In this document: positions 32,518-40,847 of the stretch, piece by piece
How the letters are laid out: each line of letters opens with the position of its first letter
How positions within the stretch are numbered: the first letter of the stretch is position 1
DNA from: DATLLJ01 sp035537875
Lineage (GTDB): Bacteria; Acidobacteriota; Vicinamibacteria; Vicinamibacterales; CAVVIG01
NCBI GenBank assembly: GCA_035537875.1
Contig: DATLLJ010000108.1
Span: forward strand, 1 to 64,000
Reading direction: 5' to 3'
DNA length: 64,000 nt
Notes under the pieces: model-generated
Told to the model about the DNA's origin: nothing
What the model saw: the letters and a program-made list of their open reading frames with translations, nothing else
Databases searched by the model: none
Translations under genes and position numbers: made by a program

Positions 32518-35187
32518 AGGCAGACCGATCAGGACGATGTCCGACTCCTCTCGACTGCGATCGAACACGACCTCGCGGCCGTCGGCAGAGACGTCGAAGT
32601 CGGCGATTGTCAGCCCTCGGCCGAACGTGGTCAGTTGACGCTCGCTGCCGGTCTCGAGGTCGCGGACCCAGAACTCCTTGTGCGAGAGGTCGCCCTTCAG
32701 CAGCACCAGGGCGGTGTCGCCCAGGAAGGCGAACCGCCTGGCGCCTCTGCTGAGGCTGACCTCTGGAAACGGATGCGGCCGCCCGTCGGGCGTCACGGCC
32801 TTCAGCGAGAACGTCATGCCCACGTCGGCGCCGGAATAGACGAGAAACCGTCCCGAGGGAGACCAGACGGGGTCGAGCGCGTACTCTGCGGCGAGCCGGA
32901 CGGGATCGCCGCCACCGACCGGGAGCTTGAACAACGCCGGCTGGCCGTCACGGAGCGCTGCAACGGCGATCCACTGGCCATCTGGCGACCAGGCTGGCGA
33001 GCCGCGCACGTCCAGCACGTCGTTTACGCGACGGACGCCGCTTCCGTCGGCGTTCATCACGTGCAGTCGTGTCGCGCCCTGTCTGCGCACCGGGAAAGCA
33101 ACCTGCCGGCCGTCGGTCGTAATGGCCGGCGCACCGACGACTCGACCGTCGCGGCCGCTCCAGAGCTCGGTCGGCGCCTGTCCCTCGGCCATCTTCCAGA
33201 TGCCGTCCGTTCCGGCAGTCGGGGCGCGGTAGATCACGAAGCCGGGTCCGAGCCGGGGCGACAGCCCTCGCGCGGTTGGCAGCGTCAGCCGGGCTGTCCG
33301 CGCTTCGTCGATCGGCCGGTCCTCAATCGACGCGCGCCACAGCCCCGCCGTGGATCGCGAGATGCTCGCCACAAGGCGGCGGCCGTCGCCGCTGGCGTCG
33401 ATTGACGTGTACTCCTCGACGCCGGTGCTCATCCGCTCCGACACACGGGTTTCGACATCCAGCGCGTGAATCCACGGGCCCGAGCCGTCGTCGGCCGTGG
33501 CGAGGTAGAGCAGCGTCCGGCCGTCCAGGAAGGTCGGAAACGCCACTCGCGACTCGTAGAACGTGAGGCGCTCCGGCTCGCCGCCGGTCGGGCGGACACG
33601 CCAGATGTCCATCTCGCTCGGCGGAAAACCGCGGGCGAAATAGATGAAGGAGCCGTCGGGCGACCAGACCGGAAAATGGTTATGGATGCCGGGCTCCGCC
33701 TTCAGGATCTGCCGTGCCGTGGTCTCGCCAGGGTCGGTCACGAACATCGGATCCCCGGCGTCGGACGTGTGGTAGACGAGCCGGCTCGGATCGGGTGCCC
33801 AGTCGACATCGGCGATGTTGTCGGCGTAGCGATCCATATGGGGACGGAGCGGTCCCCCCAGTGTCGGTACCGCCCAGCCATCCGTGGTCACGCCTCTCGA
33901 CTGATCGGTCAGGCGCACCCACAACGTGACGAGTGATCCGTCGGGCGTAAAGGCCACGTTGCGCACTGCTGGATTGAGCAGCTCGGGTGCGCGGCCGTTG
34001 GTCAGGTTGCTGAAATTTCCGGTCCCGATCTGGCCCACCCACGCGTCCCACGGTCCGTCGCGGTCGGACACGAAGGCGACGAACCGGCCGTCGCGGGAGA
34101 TCGCGGCCTGCAGCTCCGCGCCCTGCCAGTCGGTCAGCCGCGTGAACGTGGCCTGGTTGAAGCGGTTGCGCACCGAGACATCCGCCCGCCAGCTCCACGC
34201 CAGAGCCGCCGCGGCGAGGGCGAGCGCCGCGCCGGCCGCCCACCAGGTCAGCCGGACGCGGCGGGATGCGGCTTTCTTCAGACCCCGTGGGTCCGCGTCG
34301 TCCGCCAACGGTGAGGCGGTCGCTTGCAACCTTTCGAGGGCTTCCTCGATTTCCAGGCGGGCATCGCCGATATCGCGAATCCGCCGCCTGGGATCCTTCT
34401 CGAGACACCGCCCCAACAGGTGCGTGACGCCGGGAGGGGTTGCTGCGGGAAGCGCGGCCCAGTCGGGCGTGCGCTGAAGGACCGCCGCGATCGTGTCCGA
34501 CACGGTGTCGGCGGCAAACGCGCCGCGGCCGGTCAGCATCTCGAACAGCACGCACCCGAACGCCCAGATGTCCGTGCGCTTGTCCACCGCTCGGCCGCGC
34601 GCCTGCTCCGGGCTCATATACGCGGCCGTGCCGAGGATGAGGCCTTCGATCGTGGCGCCGGCCATCATGGTGGGCGACTGCGACGGATCGGCGGCCTCAT
34701 CCTCGCCGCCCATTGCCTTCGCCAGCCCGAAGTCGAGGACCTTGACCGTGCCGGCGGGAGTGACTTTCACGTTCGCCGGCTTCAAGTCTCTGTGGACGAT
34801 GCCCTTCTCGTGCGCCCCATCGAGGGCGTCCGCGATCTGCCGTGCGATCGCCAACGCTTCGTCGATCGGGATCGCGCCCCTGGTGAGGCGGTCAGCCAGC
34901 GTCGCGCCCTCCACGAGCTCGAGCACGAGCGCCGGAGCGCCGTCGGCGTCTTCGACGCCCAGGATGCCGGCGATGTTGGGATGGTTCAGCGAGGCGAGGA
35001 CCCGGGCCTCGCGCTCGAACCGGGCGAGGCGGTCGGGATCGCTCGAGAAGGCGCGCGGGAGGACCTTGATTGCGACGTCGCGTCCGAGCCTGGAGTCCCG
35101 CGCTCGCCAGACCTCTCCCATCCCGCCGGCCCCGATGGCAGAGAGGATCTCGTACGGGCCGAAGCGACCGCCGGCGGACAGCGCCAT
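32512..35187 (-). CDS. Ser/Thr protein kinase with TolB/WD40-like propeller
   Basis: 891 residues, intact. Kinase domain at about 11-290: GAGGMG at 19-24, VAIK lysine at 41, HRDLKPANV at 132-140, DFG at 152-154, and YMSPEQARG. A membrane helix lies at about 313-333, and the rest is a beta-propeller with SPDG/TPDG repeats. Same architecture as the broken protein at 10-2708 and clearly related to it. Such receptors are abundant in Acidobacteria; ligand and substrates are unknown. It is convergent with ptsG and not obviously in an operon. Confidence 0.93.
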   Translation of the reverse strand: MALSAGGRFGPYEILSAIGAGGMGEVWRARDSRLGRDVAIKVLPRAFSSDPDRLARFEREARVLASLNHPNIAGILGVEDADGAPALVLELVEGATLADRLTRGAIPIDEALAIARQIADALDGAHEKGIVHRDLKPANVKVTPAGTVKVLDFGLAKAMGGEDEAADPSQSPTMMAGATIEGLILGTAAYMSPEQARGRAVDKRTDIWAFGCVLFEMLTGRGAFAADTVSDTIAAVLQRTPDWAALPAATPPGVTHLLGRCLEKDPRRRIRDIGDARLEIEEALERLQATASPLADDADPRGLKKAASRRVRLTWWAAGAALALAAAALAWSWRADVSVRNRFNQATFTRLTDWQGAELQAAISRDGRFVAFVSDRDGPWDAWVGQIGTGNFSNLTNGRAPELLNPAVRNVAFTPDGSLVTLWVRLTDQSRGVTTDGWAVPTLGGPLRPHMDRYADNIADVDWAPDPSRLVYHTSDAGDPMFVTDPGETTARQILKAEPGIHNHFPVWSPDGSFIYFARGFPPSEMDIWRVRPTGGEPERLTFYESRVAFPTFLDGRTLLYLATADDGSGPWIHALDVETRVSERMSTGVEEYTSIDASGDGRRLVASISRSTAGLWRASIEDRPIDEARTARLTLPTARGLSPRLGPGFVIYRAPTAGTDGIWKMAEGQAPTELWSGRDGRVVGAPAITTDGRQVAFPVRRQGATRLHVMNADGSGVRRVNDVLDVRGSPAWSPDGQWIAVAALRDGQPALFKLPVGGGDPVRLAAEYALDPVWSPSGRFLVYSGADVGMTFSLKAVTPDGRPHPFPEVSLSRGARRFAFLGDTALVLLKGDLSHKEFWVRDLETGSERQLTTFGRGLTIADFDVSADGREVVFDRSREESDIVLIGLPD

Positions 35188-35421
35188 GGATCAGACGAGG
35201 AAGTAGCTGATTCTAGCGGGAGGGGCCGGCTCTGCTGAAGCGCAAAATTGGAGAGACCGGTGAAAAGTCCGCGCCAGCCGGAGGATTTTTCCCACCATGA
35301 TTCGTGGTCCAGAGGTCCGAGCGGCAGGAAGATCGTGAACCCGTTGGGCATCTGGCGATTCATCACCGCTTGTTGATCCGGTATGTGGATTGCCAGGCAG
35401 CCCCCCTTTCATGGAGGACCT

Positions 35422-35799
35422 ATGGCAACTTTCGAGGTCAGCGCACACATGACAGTTCGACGGGGACAGTTGGAGGGGTTCAAGAAACAGGCGGCTGAGT
35501 GCATCCGGATCACCAAGGAGAAGGACACGCACACGCTGCGCTATGACTGGTTCCTCAGCAGCGACGGCACCGAGTGCGAAGTTCGGGAGGCGTACACGGG
35601 CCCGGAAGGGCTGGTCGAGCATAACCGCAACATCCTCGAAGCTCGAACCAGGCTGTTCAAGGATTACGCCGACAACCACTTCATGACGTTTTACGGAGAG
35701 CCGATACCACAGCTCGTCGAGCTGGCGAAGGCGGCTCACATGGAACGGCATATCAAGTGGTTTTCGTTCGTCAAGGGACTTGATTCGTCGAGCAGCTGA
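35422..35799 (+). CDS. Antibiotic-biosynthesis-monooxygenase (ABM) fold protein
   Basis: 125 residues from the ATG at 35422, with GGAGG at 35413-35417. The sequence has the ABM ferredoxin-like pattern: HMTVRRGQLEGFKKQAAECI, TLRYDWFLSSDGTECEVREA, then a helix and MTFYGEPIPQLVELAKA. ABM proteins include small quinol monooxygenases and haem-degrading enzymes, but many have unknown roles. It is the first of four small plus-strand genes. Confidence 0.75.
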   Translation: MATFEVSAHMTVRRGQLEGFKKQAAECIRITKEKDTHTLRYDWFLSSDGTECEVREAYTGPEGLVEHNRNILEARTRLFKDYADNHFMTFYGEPIPQLVELAKAAHMERHIKWFSFVKGLDSSSS

Positions 35800-35893
35800 A
35801 ACGCCGCGGCAGCTGGTCCGCCGTGAAACCCGTCGATAGTGACGATGGCCAGGACTCCGGAATCAGTTGCTGCGTTTCTTCCGAGGAGGAGCC

Positions 35894-36361
35894 ATGAGCA
35901 GACGACTGAAGCAGGGCGCCGTTGCCTTCGTCGTCGTCATCGCCGCCGCTCAACTCGTTCGTCCCGAGCGCTCGAATCCCGCGACTGATGTGAAGCGCAC
36001 GATTCAGGCGCACGCAGGAACGGCGAGCGGACTGGTCGCCGTCCTGGATCGCTCGTGCCGCGACTGTCACTCGAACGAAACTGTTTGGCCGTGGTACACG
36101 CAAATCGCGCCCGCGTCCTGGCTGATGGCGTACGGCGTGACGGAAGGGCGAAAGGCGGTCAACTTCTCGGAGTGGGCCGCGTATCCGCCGCAGATGCAGC
36201 GAATGCTGCTGTCAGCATCGTGCCAGGACGTGTCTGACGGGACGATGCCCGGAGTCTACTCGCTGCTGCGTCCCGACACGGGGCTCTCACCTCAGGACAT
36301 CGAGACGATCTGCGCGGCGGCGCGACAGGCCGAGGCGCACCCGGCGGGGGTGTCTCAATGA
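35894..36361 (+). CDS. Haem-binding (Haem_bd-type) periplasmic protein
   Basis: 155 residues from the ATG at 35894, with GAGGAG just upstream. An N-terminal hydrophobic segment (GAVAFVVVIAAAQLV) acts as signal or anchor. The motif SCRDCHSNETVWPWYTQIAP contains a CXXCH haem c site and matches the small haem-binding domain family, followed by FSEWAAYPPQ. The role is unknown; it may be a redox sensor or electron carrier. Confidence 0.85.
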   Translation: MSRRLKQGAVAFVVVIAAAQLVRPERSNPATDVKRTIQAHAGTASGLVAVLDRSCRDCHSNETVWPWYTQIAPASWLMAYGVTEGRKAVNFSEWAAYPPQMQRMLLSASCQDVSDGTMPGVYSLLRPDTGLSPQDIETICAAARQAEAHPAGVSQ

Positions 36362-36407
36362 CGACCGAAGCGCCGCAGCCGAGTCTCTTCTTTGTTGAGG
36401 TCAAGCC

Positions 36408-36893
36408 ATGACGACAACAACCCTGGACAAGAAGGTGCACGACTTTCTCGCTCAGAAGCGCATCGCGGTGGCGGGCGTGTCGCGCGACCGCAGCCACCAC
36501 CCGGTGGGCAATCTGATCTATCACCGGTTGAAGAAGAGCGGGCACGATGTCTTCGCGGTGAATCCGCACATGCAAACGTTCGATGGCGACCGCTGTTATC
36601 CCGACCTGCAATCAATCCCGGGCGGGGTCGACGGCGTGGTGATCACCACGCGACCCGAGGTCACGGAGCGGATTGTGCACGACTGCAGCGGTGCCGGGGT
36701 CCGCCGCGTGTGGATGCACCAATCCATGGCGAAGACGGGTTCGAGTGTCTCGCCGGAGGCAGTCGAGTACTGTCGTCAACACGAGATCAGCGTGATCGCT
36801 GGTGCCTGCCCGATGATGTACGGCGCCGGCGTCGATTTCGGACACACGTGCATGCGATGGGTCCTCAGACTCACTGGCGGACTACCCACGTAA
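36408..36893 (+). CDS. CoA-binding domain protein (YccU-like)
   Basis: 161 residues. It is a small Rossmann fold of the CoA_binding_2 family: RIAVAGVSRDRSHHPVGNLI, VFAVNPHMQTFDGDRCYPDL, IPGGVDGVVITTRPEVT and a conserved CPMMY near the end. These proteins bind CoA, but their physiological role is unclear. The ATG at 36408 follows GAGG by six bases. It lies 46 bases after the haem-binding gene. Confidence 0.85.
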   Translation: MTTTTLDKKVHDFLAQKRIAVAGVSRDRSHHPVGNLIYHRLKKSGHDVFAVNPHMQTFDGDRCYPDLQSIPGGVDGVVITTRPEVTERIVHDCSGAGVRRVWMHQSMAKTGSSVSPEAVEYCRQHEISVIAGACPMMYGAGVDFGHTCMRWVLRLTGGLPT

Positions 36894-36930
36894 GCGGTCG
36901 GGAGGCGTTTCGGGGCCAGGAGGGAACGCC

Positions 36931-37449
36931 GTGGCTGACGAGATGAACAATTGGCGGGAATCTGGAACCCGGACGACGGGGATGAAGCGAGGACGCCGTG
37001 TCGCGTGGCTCCTGATCCTGACGGCCGATGTGGGATTACTCGCATGGGGCGCGATGGCGGCTCTGGCGCCGGAACGCCTGCCGGGACCAGGTTCCGCACC
37101 AATCCTGACTGCCGGTTACGAGGGCTTCACGAAGGGCTCATGGCAAGAGCTCGCCGCGACGTCGCCGATGACGGCCGCGTACATCGTGCTGCTCTTCCGC
37201 TTGTACGGCGCCTATATCGTGGCGTTCGGGCTGCTGGCCATCGCCGTTACGGCGACCGCCTTCCGTCGTGGCGACGGGTGGGCATGGTGGGCGTTGCTCG
37301 TCGGCAACACGATCGCGTTCGGCGCGGCGATGACGTACGACTGGATCGTGGGCGCCATCGGGCCATTCGAGCTGTCGGAGTACCTCGGCATCGCCGTCGT
37401 CTATGGGGCGCTCGCCATCACAGCTCCTTTCTTTGGGCGAGACGGCTAG
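36931..37449 (+). CDS. Four-helix membrane protein of unknown function
   Basis: 172 residues from a GTG at 36931 placed after AGGAGGG. Four hydrophobic segments are visible: VAWLLILTADVGLLAWGAM, TAAYIVLLFRLYGAYIVAFG, WWALLVGNTIAFGAAM and YLGIAVVYGALAITAPFF. The layout is common in small acidobacterial membrane proteins with no known function. It may be co-transcribed with the CoA-binding gene 37 bases upstream. Confidence 0.7.
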   Translation: MADEMNNWRESGTRTTGMKRGRRVAWLLILTADVGLLAWGAMAALAPERLPGPGSAPILTAGYEGFTKGSWQELAATSPMTAAYIVLLFRLYGAYIVAFGLLAIAVTATAFRRGDGWAWWALLVGNTIAFGAAMTYDWIVGAIGPFELSEYLGIAVVYGALAITAPFFGRDG

Positions 37450-37558
37450 GTCGATGAACGAGTTGACGCGTTTCGCCGCCAATGCCGGCCCGCCCGCCGG
37501 CGATACAATGGCAAAGCAGAACCCGGAGCGTCGCGTCACCGTGCGGATTTGTCAGCGC

Positions 37559-37590
37559 GGAGGGATGCCGAGTGCGGTGGTCTTGAAAAA
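37559..37590 (+). other. tRNA-Ser 5' fragment (deleted)
   Basis: This stretch matches the 5' half of the tRNA-Ser at 43249, from the acceptor strand GGAGGGATG through CCGAGTG and on to CGGTGGTCTTGAAAA in the anticodon arm. About nine bases of the D arm are missing and there is no 3' half, so it cannot fold as a tRNA. It lies in the 194-base gap before the methyltransferase gene. Confidence 0.7.
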
Positions 37591-37643
37591 CTGATCGTGC
37601 CCTTGTTGAAATCGATTTCCGCGTAAAGTCTGCGCGTCACGCA

Positions 37644-38501
37644 ATGGACACCTCCAAAGTTGCTGAATTCAAGCAGCGCGTCGAGAAAGAGTGGGCCGGT
37701 GACGACACCGCCACCGCGTGGCAAAAGTACTACCCGCAGATGAGGGAACAGCTCGCGCAGGTGACTGCGGCGTTGGTCGCTGCCGCCTCGCCGCGGGAGG
37801 GTTCGTCCATTCTTGATTTGGCATCCGGTGCGGGCGAGCCGTCATTAAGCCTGGCCCGACGTGTTGCGCCAACCGGGAAGGTCACCGCGACCGACCTCAG
37901 TCACGGTATGCTGGCCGCGCTCAGCGCCAACGCCAAAGCTGAGGGCGTGACGAACATCGACACGAAACAGTGCGATGCGCACGGCCTGCCCTTCCCGGAC
38001 GCGAGCTTCGATCTCGTCACGTCGCGCTTCGGAGTGATGTTTTTCGCCGAGGTCGATCGTGCCTTTGTGGAAATCAGGCGCGTCCTCAAGCCCGGCGGCC
38101 GCATCGCCTTCTTGGTATGGGGAGCGCCCGCCCCGGGCACCTATTTCGGCGCGGCTGCCGTGCCCTACCTGCGTCGACTGGCAGTGAAGCCCGACCCGGA
38201 TGGTCCCGGTCCGATGCGTTTTGCGGAGCCTGGCAAGCTTGTGCACGTGGTTGAAGCTGCGGGGTTTCGTGATGTCCAGCAAAAGAGCCTGACTCTTGGA
38301 GCGCCCTATCCGGGCTCGCCGGAGCTCTTGCTTGCGTCGATAATGGAAACCGCCGCGCCGTTCCGGAATGCGGTTGCTACGCTTTCAGAGGACGACCGGA
38401 TCGCCGCGGAGCGAGAGGCTTACGAGAATCTTCGCCCGCTCTACGACGGGACGTTTACCAACGTCGCCGCCCCCGTTCTCATCGTCACTGGGGTTTCTTG
38501 A
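37644..38501 (+). CDS. Class I SAM-dependent methyltransferase (UbiE-like)
   Basis: 285 residues. Motif I is ILDLASGAGEPSLSLARRV (SAM binding), followed by VTATDLSHGML, DAHGLPFPDASFDLV and VLKPGGRIAFLVWG. The fold and motif order match UbiE/COQ5-type methyltransferases, but no ubiquinone or menaquinone genes are nearby, so the substrate is open. The end (FTNVAAPVLIVTGVS) looks natural for the family. Confidence 0.85.
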   Translation: MDTSKVAEFKQRVEKEWAGDDTATAWQKYYPQMREQLAQVTAALVAAASPREGSSILDLASGAGEPSLSLARRVAPTGKVTATDLSHGMLAALSANAKAEGVTNIDTKQCDAHGLPFPDASFDLVTSRFGVMFFAEVDRAFVEIRRVLKPGGRIAFLVWGAPAPGTYFGAAAVPYLRRLAVKPDPDGPGPMRFAEPGKLVHVVEAAGFRDVQQKSLTLGAPYPGSPELLLASIMETAAPFRNAVATLSEDDRIAAEREAYENLRPLYDGTFTNVAAPVLIVTGVS

Positions 38502-38573
38502 ATCGTTGCGCCTGAAGCCCTTTCCCGATCGAAAGCAGGATGACCAACAACAGAATGCTCCGCGCCGTCGCGA

Positions 38574-38792
38574 TCAGCTGTCGCGGATCGAGCGCCGCGC
38601 GGCGTGCTCGCGCAGCAGCTCTGCCTCAGCCTGAAGCCAGTCCTCCAGGTCGTGGCCGGGTACTTCACCCCGGGCGACGAAGATCTCGTACGCTCGCTGC
38701 GCGATCTCCTCTGTCGTGGGGGTCCACTCTGGCATCTTGTCTGGCTGCTTGGTCGCCGTTGTCGTAGCCTCCGATTGTGATGGTACTGCCAC
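38574..38792 (-). CDS. DUF2934 small protein
   Basis: 72 residues. The C-terminal half (EIAQRAYEIFVARGEV, GHDLEDWLQAEAEL) matches the DUF2934 helix pair. Proteins of this family are short and of unknown function. The GTG at 38792 has a poorly placed Shine-Dalgarno sequence; an ATG 19 codons further in (MPEWTP) could be the true start. Confidence 0.7.
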   Translation of the reverse strand: MAVPSQSEATTTATKQPDKMPEWTPTTEEIAQRAYEIFVARGEVPGHDLEDWLQAEAELLREHAARRSIRDS

Positions 38793-38840
38793 TCCCGGGC
38801 GCGGACGGCCGCGGTTTGTTTTTGCATTTCCGAAGCACGC

Positions 38841-39905
38841 CTACGATGCGACGCGGCTGAGTGTCGTGCCCTCCAGCTCCAGTACGTAATCCGCTCCAAA
38901 CGCCATCGATGGCGTGTACGCACCCGGCGCGAGGCGGCCTTCTATGACTTTCAGTGTCGCCTTGACGCCCGATTCGGCCGTCAGGGTGTAGCCTTCGCGT
39001 GTGCGCAGCCGCATTGCAACCTTGTGTCCGGCGTCGTCGCAGGCTTCGCCGTAAAGATAGACCTCGTCGCGTGCGCGCTGCTCGTCGGTAGGGCCTTTCA
39101 CCCGACTCGCGATCTGTCCTTTCAGAAATGCCTGCACTGGCGCCCGCCCCAGCAGCCAGCGGACAAAGCCGGGAATCTTCATTTTGCCAATCTGTCTTTC
39201 CGGCACGCCCACGAAGACTTCGATGTTCGCAATCCCGGTGGAGTAGTACGCGGTCGCGACGTCGCCCCAGGGAATGGTGACCGCGGTGGCTGAGAGACTC
39301 TCGGTGAACGGGATGATTTCGACCTTGTATGCAGGGGGAACCTTGACGATCCTGCCGTCCTTCCGAATCCGTCCGCCCTCAGACAGGCCTTCGAACATGG
39401 TCTTCGTGGTGCCCGGACTGAGTTTGCCGTAACGCGGTCGAAACGCTAGCTTGAGATGGGTCGCCGACGGAAGTTCGCGTTTCAGCATGGCCGCGAGACA
39501 ATCTGTGGGCACAACGTCAAAGCCGACCCCGGGGATGGCGACGATACCGGCAACCCTGATTTCCTCCTGACGCGAGTGGATGCCTTCGAGCACCGCGATT
39601 TCTCCGGTGATGTCGAGATAGTGCGTCCCGGCGCGCAGGCACGCGGCCAGCATCGGCTTGCTGGTGGCGGAGAATGGACCCGCGCAGTGCAACACGGCCG
39701 CGACGCCTTCAAGGTTCGTTGCAGCAACCACCTGGTCGGCGAGATCGAACACACGGGATTCAAAGCCCAGTTCGCCCGCCAGTGACCGGATGCGTTCGCC
39801 GTGGCGGCCGGCGAGAATCGGACTGAGATTACGGTCTTTCGCATTGCGCGCCGCGAGCCTGCCAGTGAAGCCGTTGGCCCCGTAGATCATCCACGTTCCG
39901 CCCAT
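38841..39905 (-). CDS. Saccharopine dehydrogenase-like NAD(P)-binding protein
   Basis: 354 residues. The N-terminal Rossmann motif is WMIYGANGFTGRLAA, followed by VLHCAGPFSATSKPMLAACL and GTHYLDITGEIAVLEG, the saccharopine-dehydrogenase NADP-binding pattern. The rest resembles the trans-acting enoyl-reductase-like branch. This is probably an oxidoreductase of unknown substrate rather than a lysine-pathway enzyme; no lysine genes are near. The start ATG at 39905 fits the first beta strand. Confidence 0.85.
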   Translation of the reverse strand: MGGTWMIYGANGFTGRLAARNAKDRNLSPILAGRHGERIRSLAGELGFESRVFDLADQVVAATNLEGVAAVLHCAGPFSATSKPMLAACLRAGTHYLDITGEIAVLEGIHSRQEEIRVAGIVAIPGVGFDVVPTDCLAAMLKRELPSATHLKLAFRPRYGKLSPGTTKTMFEGLSEGGRIRKDGRIVKVPPAYKVEIIPFTESLSATAVTIPWGDVATAYYSTGIANIEVFVGVPERQIGKMKIPGFVRWLLGRAPVQAFLKGQIASRVKGPTDEQRARDEVYLYGEACDDAGHKVAMRLRTREGYTLTAESGVKATLKVIEGRLAPGAYTPSMAFGADYVLELEGTTLSRVAS

Positions 39906-39978
39906 TCACGCCTCAAATGACAGCCGTCACCAGGGGCGCACGGCTCAACATTAGCTCCAGCTCTTACCTCCCTCGTCA

Positions 39979-40546
39979 TCAGGACCGTAGTAACACGAAG
40001 ATGCCCTTGCGCCGGCTGCCCCACATTGGTAAGACCGTCGTATTCCCCTTGATCGAAGTCGGTGCCCTCGAGTAGATCAACCGCCTGCCCCTGATCATTG
40101 CGTCGACAACGAATCCGATGCCAGTGCCGACCCCTGCAGCCCCGGCGATGAATTCGACCGACTCGCCGACACTGATGTCCTCGCGCCCGCACTCCTTTAC
40201 AAGCCCTCTATCAACCCATGCCCCCAGGACTCCACCCACTCCGAGCCCCCACAAGGTTCCGTTCCAGCGAGAGTCGCCGGCTGATCGTCTCGATCTCCGC
40301 CTCGAAAAACTCCGTCTTGGTCTGGCCCACCAACAGCGTCAGGGACGACAAGGACAGTTGGGTGATCGTCCCGCGCACCTCCCTGCCCGTGACATCAGTG
40401 ACAGTCACCTGATCGCCGACAGACGCCCGCGGTTGGAGCTGCTCAAAGGAGCCTGCGATCTCCTGACCCTCTGTGATCGAAACGCCGAGTACGAAGAGTT
40501 GAACCAGGACAATGCAGCTGAGCGAAGTGTAGTGGTCGAATAGCAT
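39979..40546 (-). pseudogene. Small secreted glycine-rich protein gene, frameshifted
   Basis: The ATG at 40544-40546 opens a signal peptide (SLSCIVLVQLFVLGVSI) and a beta-rich domain (VGDQVTVTDVTGREVRGTIT). Near 40270-40285 the frame shifts by one base. The other frame continues WNGTLWGLGVGGVLGAWVDR, then a glycine-rich hydrophobic segment GAAGVGTGIGFVVDAMI, and ends GIFVLLRS. Together they make a plausible secreted protein of about 188 residues with a glycine zipper. A related, also frameshifted gene is at 43440-44023. Function unknown; assembly error not excluded. Confidence 0.65.
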
Positions 40547-40847
40547 GAGGTCTCGGTCCGCTCGGTCAGTAGGGCCGTCCAACGTTCCATGAGCGAAGGG
40601 CGCCAATTGGTTGGTTCTCACCACGAAGGACTCGCCCAGCGTCCGGATTCGTGCCGGCTGCCTAAGCACAGAATACCCAGGTTATAGCCCGCTGGCACCA
40701 GCGTACTGGCGCCTTCTCGAGGCGTGGACAATCGATAGATAACGGGCAGTCGCCAAGGGCGAATGGCGCGAGGCACGCAAGCGTGGTGTGCCAATCTGTC
40801 CTGTGTGGCCGCTCAGTGCGAAAGCGCTGGGCTTGCAGCTTCGATCG

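Noticed and set aside
37559..37590. Functional tRNA at 37559
   Set aside because: No 3' half, part of the D arm missing; it cannot form a cloverleaf.
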